NCBI GenBank assembly: GCA_023416875.1
Contig: JAEZGT010000061.1
Span: forward strand, 1 to 5,703
Length of the DNA stretch: 5,703 nucleotides
Reading direction: 5' to 3'
Source of the DNA: Pseudomonadota bacterium
GTDB taxonomy: Bacteria; Pseudomonadota; Gammaproteobacteria; Pseudomonadales; Cellvibrionaceae
The stretch's first letter is position 1. Every line of letters begins with the position of its first letter. Below are positions 1-5,414 of the stretch, in pieces. The notes under the pieces were generated by a model that was not told the origin of the DNA, did no database searches, and worked only from the letters and a program-made list of their open reading frames with translations. The position numbers were made by a program, and so were the translations under genes.

Positions 1-2
1 AA

Positions 3-221
3 AAATGCCTGAATATCCTCAACGGCTTAAACGGCGCGCTGGATTACGACAATGGCGGCGAGTTGGTTCAAGGGCTCTCACGGCTTTATGACTACTGCAT
101 TTACCGTCTTTCGGATGTGAGTGTCACGCTGTCGTTGGAAGGGCTTGATGAAGTCGTACATCTGCTGCAAGTCCTGCGTGAAGGTTGGGAAGGCGTGAAT
201 GAAAAACGCGGCGGACAGTGA
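3..221 (+). CDS. lafC: FliS-type flagellin export chaperone, C-terminal part (5' end outside window)
   Basis: The reading frame is open from the left edge and ends at TGA 219-221, giving 72 visible residues. Visible motifs are ILNGLNGALDYDNGG, LVQGLSRLYDYCIYRLSD and a C-terminal VVHLLQVLREGW. They match the last two helices of FliS, whose family pattern is 'I..GL...L....GG.....L..LYDY...RL' followed by 'LL..L...W'. FliS binds the disordered C-terminal end of flagellin in the cytoplasm, prevents premature polymerisation and delivers it to the type III export gate. About the first half of a normal FliS (roughly 125-135 aa) is missing only because the window starts here. The next gene starts inside its last codons (23-nt overlap), so the two are probably translationally coupled. 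The lafC symbol rests on position within the laf order; family membership is more certain than the lateral-type name. Confidence 0.88.
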   Translation, partial: KCLNILNGLNGALDYDNGGELVQGLSRLYDYCIYRLSDVSVTLSLEGLDEVVHLLQVLREGWEGVNEKRGGQ

Positions 222-525
222 ACTGCTGGCGCGCCTGATCGACGCCCATAAAAACCTAGCCGCGGCACTGGAAAAACGCGACTGGGAACGTTTGGGCGTC
301 ATTGATCAATGCATCAATGCGTGTTTGCGGGAAATGGCCGGACGAGACGATTTAAGTGATGAGATTTTGCTGGTCAAACAGCAGCTCAAACAATTGCACG
401 GCCAAGCCATTAAAGCCTGCGGAGAGGTATGCGAAAACTTTCGGCAGATTCTCCTCACTCATCTTGAGTATGCCGAGGGCCGATCTGCGTATATGCGAGT
501 CGATTTGTTCCAGGACGAAAAATAA
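199..525 (+). CDS. lafD: FliT-like flagellar chaperone of the lateral system (LafD/LafX position)
   Basis: A 108-residue, charged, almost entirely helical protein with no membrane segment or signal peptide. Its heptad-like spacing of Leu/Ile in LLARLIDAHKNLAAALEKRDW and ILLVKQQLKQLHGQAIK suggests a small helical bundle. Direct sequence resemblance to FliT is weak, as usual for this family. The call rests mainly on size, helix content and placement between fliS and fliK, where LafD (V. parahaemolyticus) or LafX (Aeromonas) lies. FliT proteins chaperone the filament cap protein FliD and in some bacteria also modulate the flagellar master regulator; whether this one regulates is unknown. The ATG at 199 has a good purine-rich ribosome site (GGGAAGG, 187-193) and lies inside the fliS end, overlapping it by 23 nt. 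The stop is 4 nt before the next start. Confidence 0.75.
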   Translation: MKNAADSELLARLIDAHKNLAAALEKRDWERLGVIDQCINACLREMAGRDDLSDEILLVKQQLKQLHGQAIKACGEVCENFRQILLTHLEYAEGRSAYMRVDLFQDEK

Positions 526-529
526 CTAG

Positions 530-1753
530 GTGTCAGTGAATTCCATGCAACCCACAAACCTTACCCGAAGCGCTCCACAGGCGAGCACCACAGCGGCCAG
601 CTCGACGCGAGAGGAGCCGGTTATCGCGGCACAACCGACTCCCGCAGAGAAACCCGCTGCAGGCGTGGCGCAAAATATCGACGAGGCAACGACAGCTTTT
701 GCCACCGAGTTGGCGCAGGTGGCCGATGATCAGCCGCCAGGGCTGCAGCCTGATGCGAAAACACTCGCCGAACCGCCAGCCGGTGAAGCCGACGCCGAAC
801 AATGGTTGCTTCATATGCTCGAGCAACAAGGGACGCAGTTGCAGGCGCGCGATGCTGAACAGGGCAGTACGCACGAAACCCTCGGCGCGATTAACGCGGC
901 TGCCATGCAGGTTTTACCGCGTCCCTTAGCGGCGCATGAATTAAGTGAACAAGCGGCAAACCAAGCACGTAAAGCGTCTCCCGAATCACTTAAAGCATCT
1001 ACCGAATCACTTAAAGCATCTACCGATTCACTTAAAGCGTCTACCGAATCACTTAACGCCTCTGTCGAACAATTGGCCACCGGAAAGGTAGGTGCAGCCA
1101 TCGGTATAGGTGACGCAAGAAATACGCATCTTGAACGGGCCAAACTGGATCCTGCCTTGCTCAATAGCGAATCCGCCAATCAGCTTCTGCTGGCGCAGCC
1201 AGATCGCTTAACCGCAAGCGTGATCAGCAATGAGGTCGCCACACGGCTTGATACGACTTTGCTGAATACGCCGGCGACCGAATCTGTCCCCCTTGAGCGC
1301 ACGCTGAAATTACAGGGGCCGGAGACCAAATGGGGCGAACAATTACTTCAGGCTCTCCGTAACAATATTGAGCTGCAAATACAGCAGCGCGTGCAGAACA
1401 CCACAATTCGCCTGGACCCGCCCGAGCTGGGCATGATGGAAATTGTCCTGACGCATGAACAGGGCCGTCTTAATGTCCAAATTTCAGCGCAACACGGCGA
1501 CGTGGTTCGACTGTTACAGCAAACCAGTGATGGCCTGCGTCACGAGTTGGTCGCGCAAAACTTCACTCAGGTGGACGTCGAGATTTCTGGCGGACAATCC
1601 GGTCACCAACATTCAGCGCGTGATCAAGCGCGTTTATTCAACGAACAATCCGTAGTTGCCAATCTGCTTGAAGCGGATCAATCCGATACTCACCATCTCG
1701 CACCAGCACAACAAAAATCAGCCCAGCACAACGGCGTGCTGGTCACCGTCTAA
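530..1753 (+). CDS. lafE: FliK-type flagellar hook-length control protein
   Basis: 407 residues. The N-terminal two thirds are low-complexity, rich in Ala, Gln, Ser, Thr and Glu, as expected for the exported, flexible ruler part of FliK. The C-terminal Flg_hook domain spans about residues 265-355 and carries the family core LDPPELG (295-301), then MMEIVLTHEQGRLNVQI and a following helix with LR.EL. This domain contacts FlhB and switches export from hook to filament substrates, while the N-terminal part gauges hook length. Residues 148-182 are five tandem 7-residue repeats (K-A-S-x-E-S-L type). The start is uncertain: GTG 530 is the longest, GTG 536 has AGG 5 nt upstream, and ATG 545 is the first ATG. 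None has a strong ribosome site and the choice affects at most five residues. The LafE name follows gene order. Confidence 0.92.
   Translation: MSVNSMQPTNLTRSAPQASTTAASSTREEPVIAAQPTPAEKPAAGVAQNIDEATTAFATELAQVADDQPPGLQPDAKTLAEPPAGEADAEQWLLHMLEQQGTQLQARDAEQGSTHETLGAINAAAMQVLPRPLAAHELSEQAANQARKASPESLKASTESLKASTDSLKASTESLNASVEQLATGKVGAAIGIGDARNTHLERAKLDPALLNSESANQLLLAQPDRLTASVISNEVATRLDTTLLNTPATESVPLERTLKLQGPETKWGEQLLQALRNNIELQIQQRVQNTTIRLDPPELGMMEIVLTHEQGRLNVQISAQHGDVVRLLQQTSDGLRHELVAQNFTQVDVEISGGQSGHQHSARDQARLFNEQSVVANLLEADQSDTHHLAPAQQKSAQHNGVLVTV
971..1075 (+). repeat. Five tandem 21-bp in-frame repeats inside fliK
   Basis: Units begin at 971, 992, 1013, 1034 and 1055. They encode KASPESL, KASTESL, KASTDSL, KASTESL and the degenerate NASVEQL. 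Units 1-4 differ from each other at only a few bases and unit 5 is clearly diverged. The exact 21-nt period keeps the fliK frame. Near-identity of the inner units, including synonymous positions, points to recent duplication by slippage or unequal recombination rather than to slow convergence. Confidence 0.95.
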
Positions 1754-1769
1754 GGGGTAGAAATCTGTT

Positions 1770-2243
1770 ATGGCAATGTCGCGGATTATTGTAGCCATTC
1801 TTGTTGTGAACACCGTTGTCGTCGTCGCCAGTGGGCTGCTGAATTACAAGTTGCTGAGTGCTTTTTCAGCCCAGCTGCAGAGCGCAGGATCAGTCTCATC
1901 ACCCCAATTTCGAGGGAAAACCGCTGGTGAGGAATACGTTTTTTTTCCAGTGGAAAAAATCATTGTCAGCCTCCAGGAAAGCGGTCGTGAGAATTATTTC
2001 GTGATCGATCTGGTATTGCAGGCACCGGCCAAAACCGAGGCCGATAAGCTCAAGCAAATCGATCCGATGGTGCGCAATTCCGCAGTCGCGCATTTATCCA
2101 CACTTAATTTTGCAACCTTGCGAGCCATGCCGATTACTGAGCTGCAAGCGTCACTGGAACAAGTGTTGTTAGCGGATTTTGCCAGCAAAGGTTTGGCAAC
2201 GCCTTTCGATCACGTTCTTGTTAGCAAGCTGATCGTGCAGTAG
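1770..2243 (+). CDS. lafF: FliL-type flagellar basal-body (stator-associated) protein
   Basis: 157 residues. A short cytoplasmic N-terminus (MAMSR) is followed by one membrane helix at about residues 6-28 (IIVAILVVNTVVVVASGLL), a linker, and a periplasmic domain from about 55 to the end. That domain contains the FliL-like pattern of beta strand EEYVFFPVEKIIVSL, strand YFVIDLVLQ, a long helix with DPMVRNSAVAHLS, and a final TPFDHVLVSKLIVQ strand. FliL is an inner-membrane protein that rings or supports the MotA/MotB stator in the periplasm and increases torque or stator stability. Length is typical of the family. ATG 1770 is preferred; the AAGGGG at 1752-1757 overlaps the fliK stop and lies 12 nt upstream, which is somewhat long. 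ATG 1776 is an alternative lacking two residues. The sigma gene begins 9 nt after the stop. Confidence 0.88.
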   Translation: MAMSRIIVAILVVNTVVVVASGLLNYKLLSAFSAQLQSAGSVSSPQFRGKTAGEEYVFFPVEKIIVSLQESGRENYFVIDLVLQAPAKTEADKLKQIDPMVRNSAVAHLSTLNFATLRAMPITELQASLEQVLLADFASKGLATPFDHVLVSKLIVQ

Positions 2244-2252
2244 GCGCATCCC

Positions 2253-2978
2253 ATGAATGCCAATTGCGCTATCGACTATTCCGCCGACCACAATGGCCCA
2301 CCGATGTTTGCACCAGGCGCTGAGCAAAAATGGTTGATGCAGTATTTGCCGCTGGTGAAACGCATTGTCAGCCAGCTCTCACTGCAGGCGAATCAGGTGC
2401 TTGATCGCGAAGATATGGAGCAAATCGGCTTGATGGGCCTGCTGGAAAGTCTGCGCCGCTACGGCGAGCCGGATGAACAGTTCGGCAGCTTCGCGGCTTT
2501 GCGCATACGCGGCGCCATTCTGGATGAGCTGCGGCGGCAGGATTGGCGACCGCGTCAGGTGCGTCAGCAAACGCATAAAACGCGCGATGCCATTCGCGAG
2601 CTGGAACGTCAGCTCGGGCGACCACCGCAAGAGGACGAAATTCTTAAATTTACCGGTTTGACCGAAAAGGAATATTACGAATTTCTGCAAGCCGATACTT
2701 GCGAAGCCATCGAAAGCCTTGATGAGCTTTTGCAAAACGGTCACGAAGGTTTTCTTGAGCGCGGCGCTCGCCTTGAAGAAAGAGTGGTCACCGAACGCGT
2801 TCTGGAGCAGGCGCTCAGTCAGCTCGATGAGCGCGAACGCATGGTGCTGGTTCTTTATTACCAGCACGAATTGAGCCTTAAGGAAATTGCGCTAGTGTTA
2901 GAAATTAGCGATGCGCGCGTATGTCAGTTGAGCAAGCAGGCCATTGCCAAATGCAGTGCGTATTTAAAGAAAAGGTGA
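2253..2978 (+). CDS. lafS: Sigma-28 family flagellar sigma factor (FliA/LafS)
   Basis: 241 residues, close to the usual FliA length (about 240). Region 2 covers residues 27-100, with EDMEQIGLMGLLESLRRY, FGSFAALRIRGAILDELRRQDW and RPRQVR; the GAILDELR.QDW.PR block is a strong FliA signature. Region 3 lies at about 103-145 (IRELERQLGRPPQEDEI, a sigma-70 region 3 pattern). Region 4 lies at about 183-238, with LDERERMVLVLYY, ELSLKEIALVLEIS and ARVCQLSKQAIAK, the helix-turn-helix that contacts the -35 element. It should direct RNA polymerase to late lateral flagellar promoters such as the flagellin and motor genes, and is normally held by an anti-sigma FlgM-type protein exported through the hook; no flgM is in this window. 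The ribosome site is weak (TAGG 2241-2244), so translation may be coupled to fliL, 9 nt upstream. Confidence 0.95.
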   Translation: MNANCAIDYSADHNGPPMFAPGAEQKWLMQYLPLVKRIVSQLSLQANQVLDREDMEQIGLMGLLESLRRYGEPDEQFGSFAALRIRGAILDELRRQDWRPRQVRQQTHKTRDAIRELERQLGRPPQEDEILKFTGLTEKEYYEFLQADTCEAIESLDELLQNGHEGFLERGARLEERVVTERVLEQALSQLDERERMVLVLYYQHELSLKEIALVLEISDARVCQLSKQAIAKCSAYLKKR

Positions 2979-3028
2979 GGTGTTTGCGGTGTCGGTTGGA
3001 CGTGCTTCGGGTTGGATGACGAGGCTCG

Positions 3029-3055
3029 TAAAGTCCGCCAAATCCGACCTGCAAA
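3029..3055 (+). promoter_or_regulatory. Weak candidate sigma-28 promoter before lafT-lafU
   Basis: TAAAGTCC (3029-3036) matches six of eight positions of the enterobacterial sigma-28 -35 box TAAAGTTT. With the canonical 11-nt spacing, the -10 position reads CCTGCAAA (3048-3055), matching only four of eight of GCCGATAA. The location, about 70 nt upstream of lafT and just after the sigma-28 gene, fits known late-class control of stator genes, but the -10 match is poor. Confidence 0.25.
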
Positions 3056-3114
3056 AATGCCAGGGAAAACAGCTTTTCAATGACGCGGATGCGGCATCAA
3101 GCAACTAACCAAAC

Positions 3115-3119
3115 GAGAG
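3115..3119 (+). promoter_or_regulatory. Ribosome binding site of lafT
   Basis: GAGAG lies 6 nt before GTG 3126 and decides this start. The resulting N-terminus MQKLFG leads straight into the first membrane helix, as in MotA proteins, and no ATG lies nearby in frame. Confidence 0.6.
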
Positions 3120-3125
3120 AAAATT

Positions 3126-3998
3126 GTGCAAAAACTATTTGGTGCATTGATCATTATTTGCTGTGTGCTGGGTGGCTATCTCCTGGCCAATGGTGATTTG
3201 AGGGTTTTGTGGCAGCCTGCGGAAGTGCTGATTGTGATAGGCGCCGGTTTAGGCAGTCTGGTGGTGGGTAATCCCAAAGAAGTGCTGCGAGAAATGTGCT
3301 CGCAAATTAAAGGCATTTTTATTTATAAGCGCCGCGGCGAAGAGTTCCAGCGCCAATTGTTGATGCTGTTGTATGAATTGTTGGAGATGGTGGAAGAGGG
3401 CGGTCTGAAAGCGCTGGATGCGCATATCGAAGAACCTGAGCAAAGCCAGTTGTTCGCCAAATATCCGCTGATTCTGCAAGAGCGCAATCTGATGGCGTTT
3501 ATTGCCGACAACTTCCGCCTGATGGCGATGGGTAAAATCAGCGCCCATGAACTTGAAGGTTTCCTCGAACAGGAACTGGACGCGATGGAACACGCGCTGT
3601 TACAGCCATCCCGCTCGCTCTACAAAATCGGTGAAGCCATGCCCGGCTTTGGCATCCTCGCCGCCATTATGGGCATCGTCATCACCATGGGTAACATCGA
3701 TGGCTCAGTGGCCGAGGTCGGCAGCCATGTTGCCGCTGCGCTGGTGGGCACTTTTATCGGTATTTTCTGTTGTTATTGCGTAATGGAGCCGTTGAGCAAC
3801 GCCATGGGGCAACGGGTAAAAACTGAACTCTCCGCGCTGGAATGTGTGCGTACGACGCTGGTTGCCCACCTCGCCGGTAAACCGACCTTGCTGGCGGTGG
3901 ACGCCGGTCGCAAACTGATTGAGCAAGACGTTAAACCCGCCTTCCGCCTGCTGGAAACCTGGGTCAACCGTTATGAAGATGAAAGGGACGCGGCATGA
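3126..3998 (+). CDS. lafT: MotA-type flagellar motor stator protein LafT
   Basis: 290 residues, near the 295 of E. coli MotA, and alignable without gaps through at least residue 222. Four membrane helices are visible at about 3-22, 33-50, 172-192 and 200-220. The large cytoplasmic loop lies between helices 2 and 3. The conserved prolines P173 (MPGFGI, start of helix 3) and P222 (EPLSNA, end of helix 4), and T209 (VGTFIGI), fall at the same numbers as in E. coli as I recall its sequence. MotA with MotB forms the inner-membrane ion channel that pushes on the FliG rotor ring. In the FliG-contact segment, E. coli R90 and E98 correspond to E90 and D98 here, so one charge is reversed. GTG start with a good ribosome site. 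The last four bases overlap lafU (ATGA). LafT rather than polar MotA is inferred from context. Confidence 0.94.
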   Translation: MQKLFGALIIICCVLGGYLLANGDLRVLWQPAEVLIVIGAGLGSLVVGNPKEVLREMCSQIKGIFIYKRRGEEFQRQLLMLLYELLEMVEEGGLKALDAHIEEPEQSQLFAKYPLILQERNLMAFIADNFRLMAMGKISAHELEGFLEQELDAMEHALLQPSRSLYKIGEAMPGFGILAAIMGIVITMGNIDGSVAEVGSHVAAALVGTFIGIFCCYCVMEPLSNAMGQRVKTELSALECVRTTLVAHLAGKPTLLAVDAGRKLIEQDVKPAFRLLETWVNRYEDERDAA

Positions 3999-4861
3999 AG
4001 CCGTCACAGCGCGGGAATAAAGGCGGTGAGATCATCATCAAGCGCCGCGCCAAAAAGGGTCATGTTCATGATCACGGCGGCGCCTGGAAGGTCGCCTTTG
4101 CCGACTTTACGATGGCTATGATGGCGCTGTTTATGGTGTTGTGGGTCATCACGCCCCAGAACAAGGCGCAAACCGTCGCCGCCGATAAAGAAAGCAATCC
4201 GCTGGTGGATGACGGGGCGGGCGTTTTTGATGGCACCAATCGCCGCCCCCTGGATTTTGATGGCTTGCCCAAACCGCGTGTCGAGCGTCAGGAGCCAAGC
4301 GATCCGCGTGTACCGGAATTGCAGGATCTGGCGACCTTGCTAAAAACGCTCTCCGTCCAGCTGAATGCGGAGGCCAATCTCGAAGTACAGATCGTGCCTC
4401 AGGGGCTACGTATTCTGATTAAAGATGATCAGCAGCGGTTTATGTTTGAGCGCGGCAGCGCGCGGTTGAATAGCGATTTTGAAGTGTTGCTAACGCGCCT
4501 GGCGGGCGTCATCGCACAGGTGGACAACAAAATTATTATCAGCGGCCACACGGATGCGACGCCCTATCGTGGCGATGCACGCTACAACAACTGGAACCTG
4601 TCCGGTGACCGCGCCCTGCGTGCGCGTAATGTCATGGTCGAGGCCGGTTTACCGGCACGGGCGGTGTTACAAGTCACCGCGCAGGCCGATGGCATGCCGC
4701 TGTTGCCCGAGGCCCCCGAAGACGGGGCCAACCGCCGCATAGAGATTCTTTTACTGACGATTCAGGCTGAGGGTCTGTATCGAGAATTGTTCGGTGACAG
4801 CCAACCGCGCGCCGACTACTCCACCGAAGGAGCCGAACTGGTAAGCCCACCGGAGGCTTGA
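3995..4861 (+). CDS. lafU: MotB-type flagellar motor stator protein LafU
   Basis: 288 residues. A basic, His-containing cytoplasmic N-terminus (EIIIKRRAKKGHVHDHGG) precedes a single membrane helix at about 34-53 (VAFADFTMAMMALFMVLWV). D37 in AFADF is the ion-binding aspartate. The AFADF.MAMMALF pattern is of the proton-driven MotB kind rather than the sodium-type PomB kind. A plug/linker region follows, then an OmpA-like peptidoglycan-binding domain at about 150-256 with SGHTDATPY (from about residue 183), NWNLSGDRALRARNVM and NRRIEIL (246-252). The protein anchors the stator to the cell wall. It is full length, unlike the truncated Flag-2 remnant lafU (mbhA) of E. coli K-12. Ribosome site AGGG (3984-3987) lies 7 nt before ATG; the 4-nt overlap with lafT implies coupled translation and matched stoichiometry. 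It is the last gene of the flagellar block. Confidence 0.95.
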   Translation: MKPSQRGNKGGEIIIKRRAKKGHVHDHGGAWKVAFADFTMAMMALFMVLWVITPQNKAQTVAADKESNPLVDDGAGVFDGTNRRPLDFDGLPKPRVERQEPSDPRVPELQDLATLLKTLSVQLNAEANLEVQIVPQGLRILIKDDQQRFMFERGSARLNSDFEVLLTRLAGVIAQVDNKIIISGHTDATPYRGDARYNNWNLSGDRALRARNVMVEAGLPARAVLQVTAQADGMPLLPEAPEDGANRRIEILLLTIQAEGLYRELFGDSQPRADYSTEGAELVSPPEA

Positions 4862-4891
4862 GTCTCGAAGATCTCTCTCGCAGTCGCCATG

Positions 4892-4971
4892 GCCACTGTC
4901 GCGCCTCCATCGTCACTCGTGCGTCCCCGCCGTCACTCTCGTCCTTCAGGCCGCCACTCTCATCCTCCGGG
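4892..4971. repeat. Degenerate 19-21-nt periodic array leading into the REP-like units
   Basis: Related octamers recur at 4892 (GCCACTGT), 4911 (CGTCACTC), 4931 (CGTCACTC), 4952 (CGCCACTC) and 4973 (CGTCACTC, already the first large unit), spaced 19, 20, 21 and 21 nt. Each is followed by pyrimidine-rich filler. The segment looks like decayed, truncated copies of the left arm of the REP-like hairpin that starts the next unit. Open frames across it are not coding. Confidence 0.6.
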
Positions 4972-5114
4972 CCGTCACTCTCGCGCAGCGGGAGTCCACG
5001 GTTTCCGAACTCCGTGCCATTTGTGGATCCCCGCTACGCGAGGATGACGCATTCTCCCCGTGACGTGAGGATGACGGACTCTCCCGCGAAGCGGGATGCT
5101 GCACTTTCCCCCCG
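4972..5114. repeat. REPIN-like repeat unit 1 (143 nt, four hairpins)
   Basis: The hairpins in order are H1 at 4977-4995 (ACTCTCGCGCAGCGGGAGT, 8-bp stem, loop GCA), H2 at 5027-5045 (ATCCCCGCTACGCGAGGAT, loop TAC), H4 at 5055-5071 (weakened, CGT-GAC-GTG core), and H3 at 5082-5096 (TCCCGC-GAA-GCGGGA). H1 and H2 with their flanks (4973-4999 and 5023-5049) are inverted relatives, so the unit can also fold into one long stem with a spacer of about 23 nt. TCCAC and GTGGA border that spacer. This doublet layout matches REPIN/BIME elements, known to be spread by RAYT transposases; no such transposase is in the window. Confidence 0.8.
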
Positions 5115-5259
5115 CCGTCACTCTCGCGCAGCGGGAGTCCATGGTTTCCGACCCCGTGCAGTTTGTGGATCCCCGCTACGCGAGGATGACGTACTCTCCC
5201 CCGCGACGCGGGGATGAGGCGCTCTCTCCCGCGAAGCGGGATGCCGCACTTTCTCCTCA
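5115..5259. repeat. REPIN-like repeat unit 2 (145 nt, four hairpins)
   Basis: A tandem copy of unit 1. H1 (5120-5138) and H2 (5169-5187) are identical to those of unit 1. The H4 position is a stronger palindrome with a perfect 6-bp stem (CCCCGC-GAC-GCGGGG, 5199-5213), and H3 is at 5227-5241. The H1-to-H2 spacer is one base shorter than in units 1 and 3. Confidence 0.8.
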
Positions 5260-5395
5260 CCGTCACTCTCGCGCAGCGGGAGTCCATCGTTTCAGAACTC
5301 TGTGCCAGTTGTGGATCCCCGCGACGCGAGGATGACGTACTCCTCTCCCGCTACGCGAGGATGACGCATTTTCCCCGCGACGCGAGGATGCGTAT
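5260..5395. repeat. REPIN-like repeat unit 3, rearranged at its right end
   Basis: H1 (5265-5283) and H2 (5315-5333, loop GAC instead of TAC) are present at the usual 50-nt spacing. The GAA-loop hairpin H3 of units 1 and 2 is missing. In its place two further H2/H4-type hairpins occur, one around 5346-5362 (CCCGC-TAC-GCGAGG core) and one at 5372-5388 (TCCCCGC-GAC-GCGAGGA). A lone right arm (GCGAGGATGGCG, about 5402-5413) trails off just before the stop of the convergent gene. The right edge is therefore approximate. Confidence 0.7.
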
Positions 5396-5414
5396 AAGAG
5401 AGCGAGGATGGCGC

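Larger units (their letters stand above)
2979..3125 (+). other. 147-nt gap between lafS and lafT with possible small ORF
   Basis: This is by far the largest gap inside the flagellar block; the others are 16 nt or less. It contains a 42-codon frame from GTG 2980 to TAA 3106-3108, starting one base after the lafS stop, with an internal ATG at 3016. The peptide would be polar (RLVKSAKSDLQKCQGKQ in the middle) with no recognisable family. In a frame this short an open stretch can easily occur by chance, so it is not called a gene. No strong hairpin with a T run is visible, so a factor-independent terminator after lafS is not supported. Confidence 0.4.

Noticed and set aside
811..1179. 122-codon frame on the - strand over fliK
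   Set aside because: It is the antisense shadow of the fliK repeats (serial LSDSVDA strings), lies inside a well-supported gene, and has no independent support.
2379..2867. 162-codon frame on the - strand over lafS
   Set aside because: The opposite strand encodes an unmistakable sigma-28 factor with all regions. The antisense frame shows no domain and is a composition effect.
3011..3025. GGATGACGAGG-like string before lafT as an isolated REP half-element
   Set aside because: It resembles the arm GAGGATGACG only in part and has no paired arm or hairpin nearby, so chance similarity is the simpler reading.
4859..4880. Possible terminator hairpin at the lafU stop (CTTGAGTCTCGAAG)
   Set aside because: The arms have two central mismatches, leaving only three outer pairs, and no T run follows.
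4972..5395. CRISPR array
   Set aside because: The repeat unit is about 144 nt and whole units repeat, including the parts between hairpins. There are no unique spacers of constant length and no cas genes nearby.
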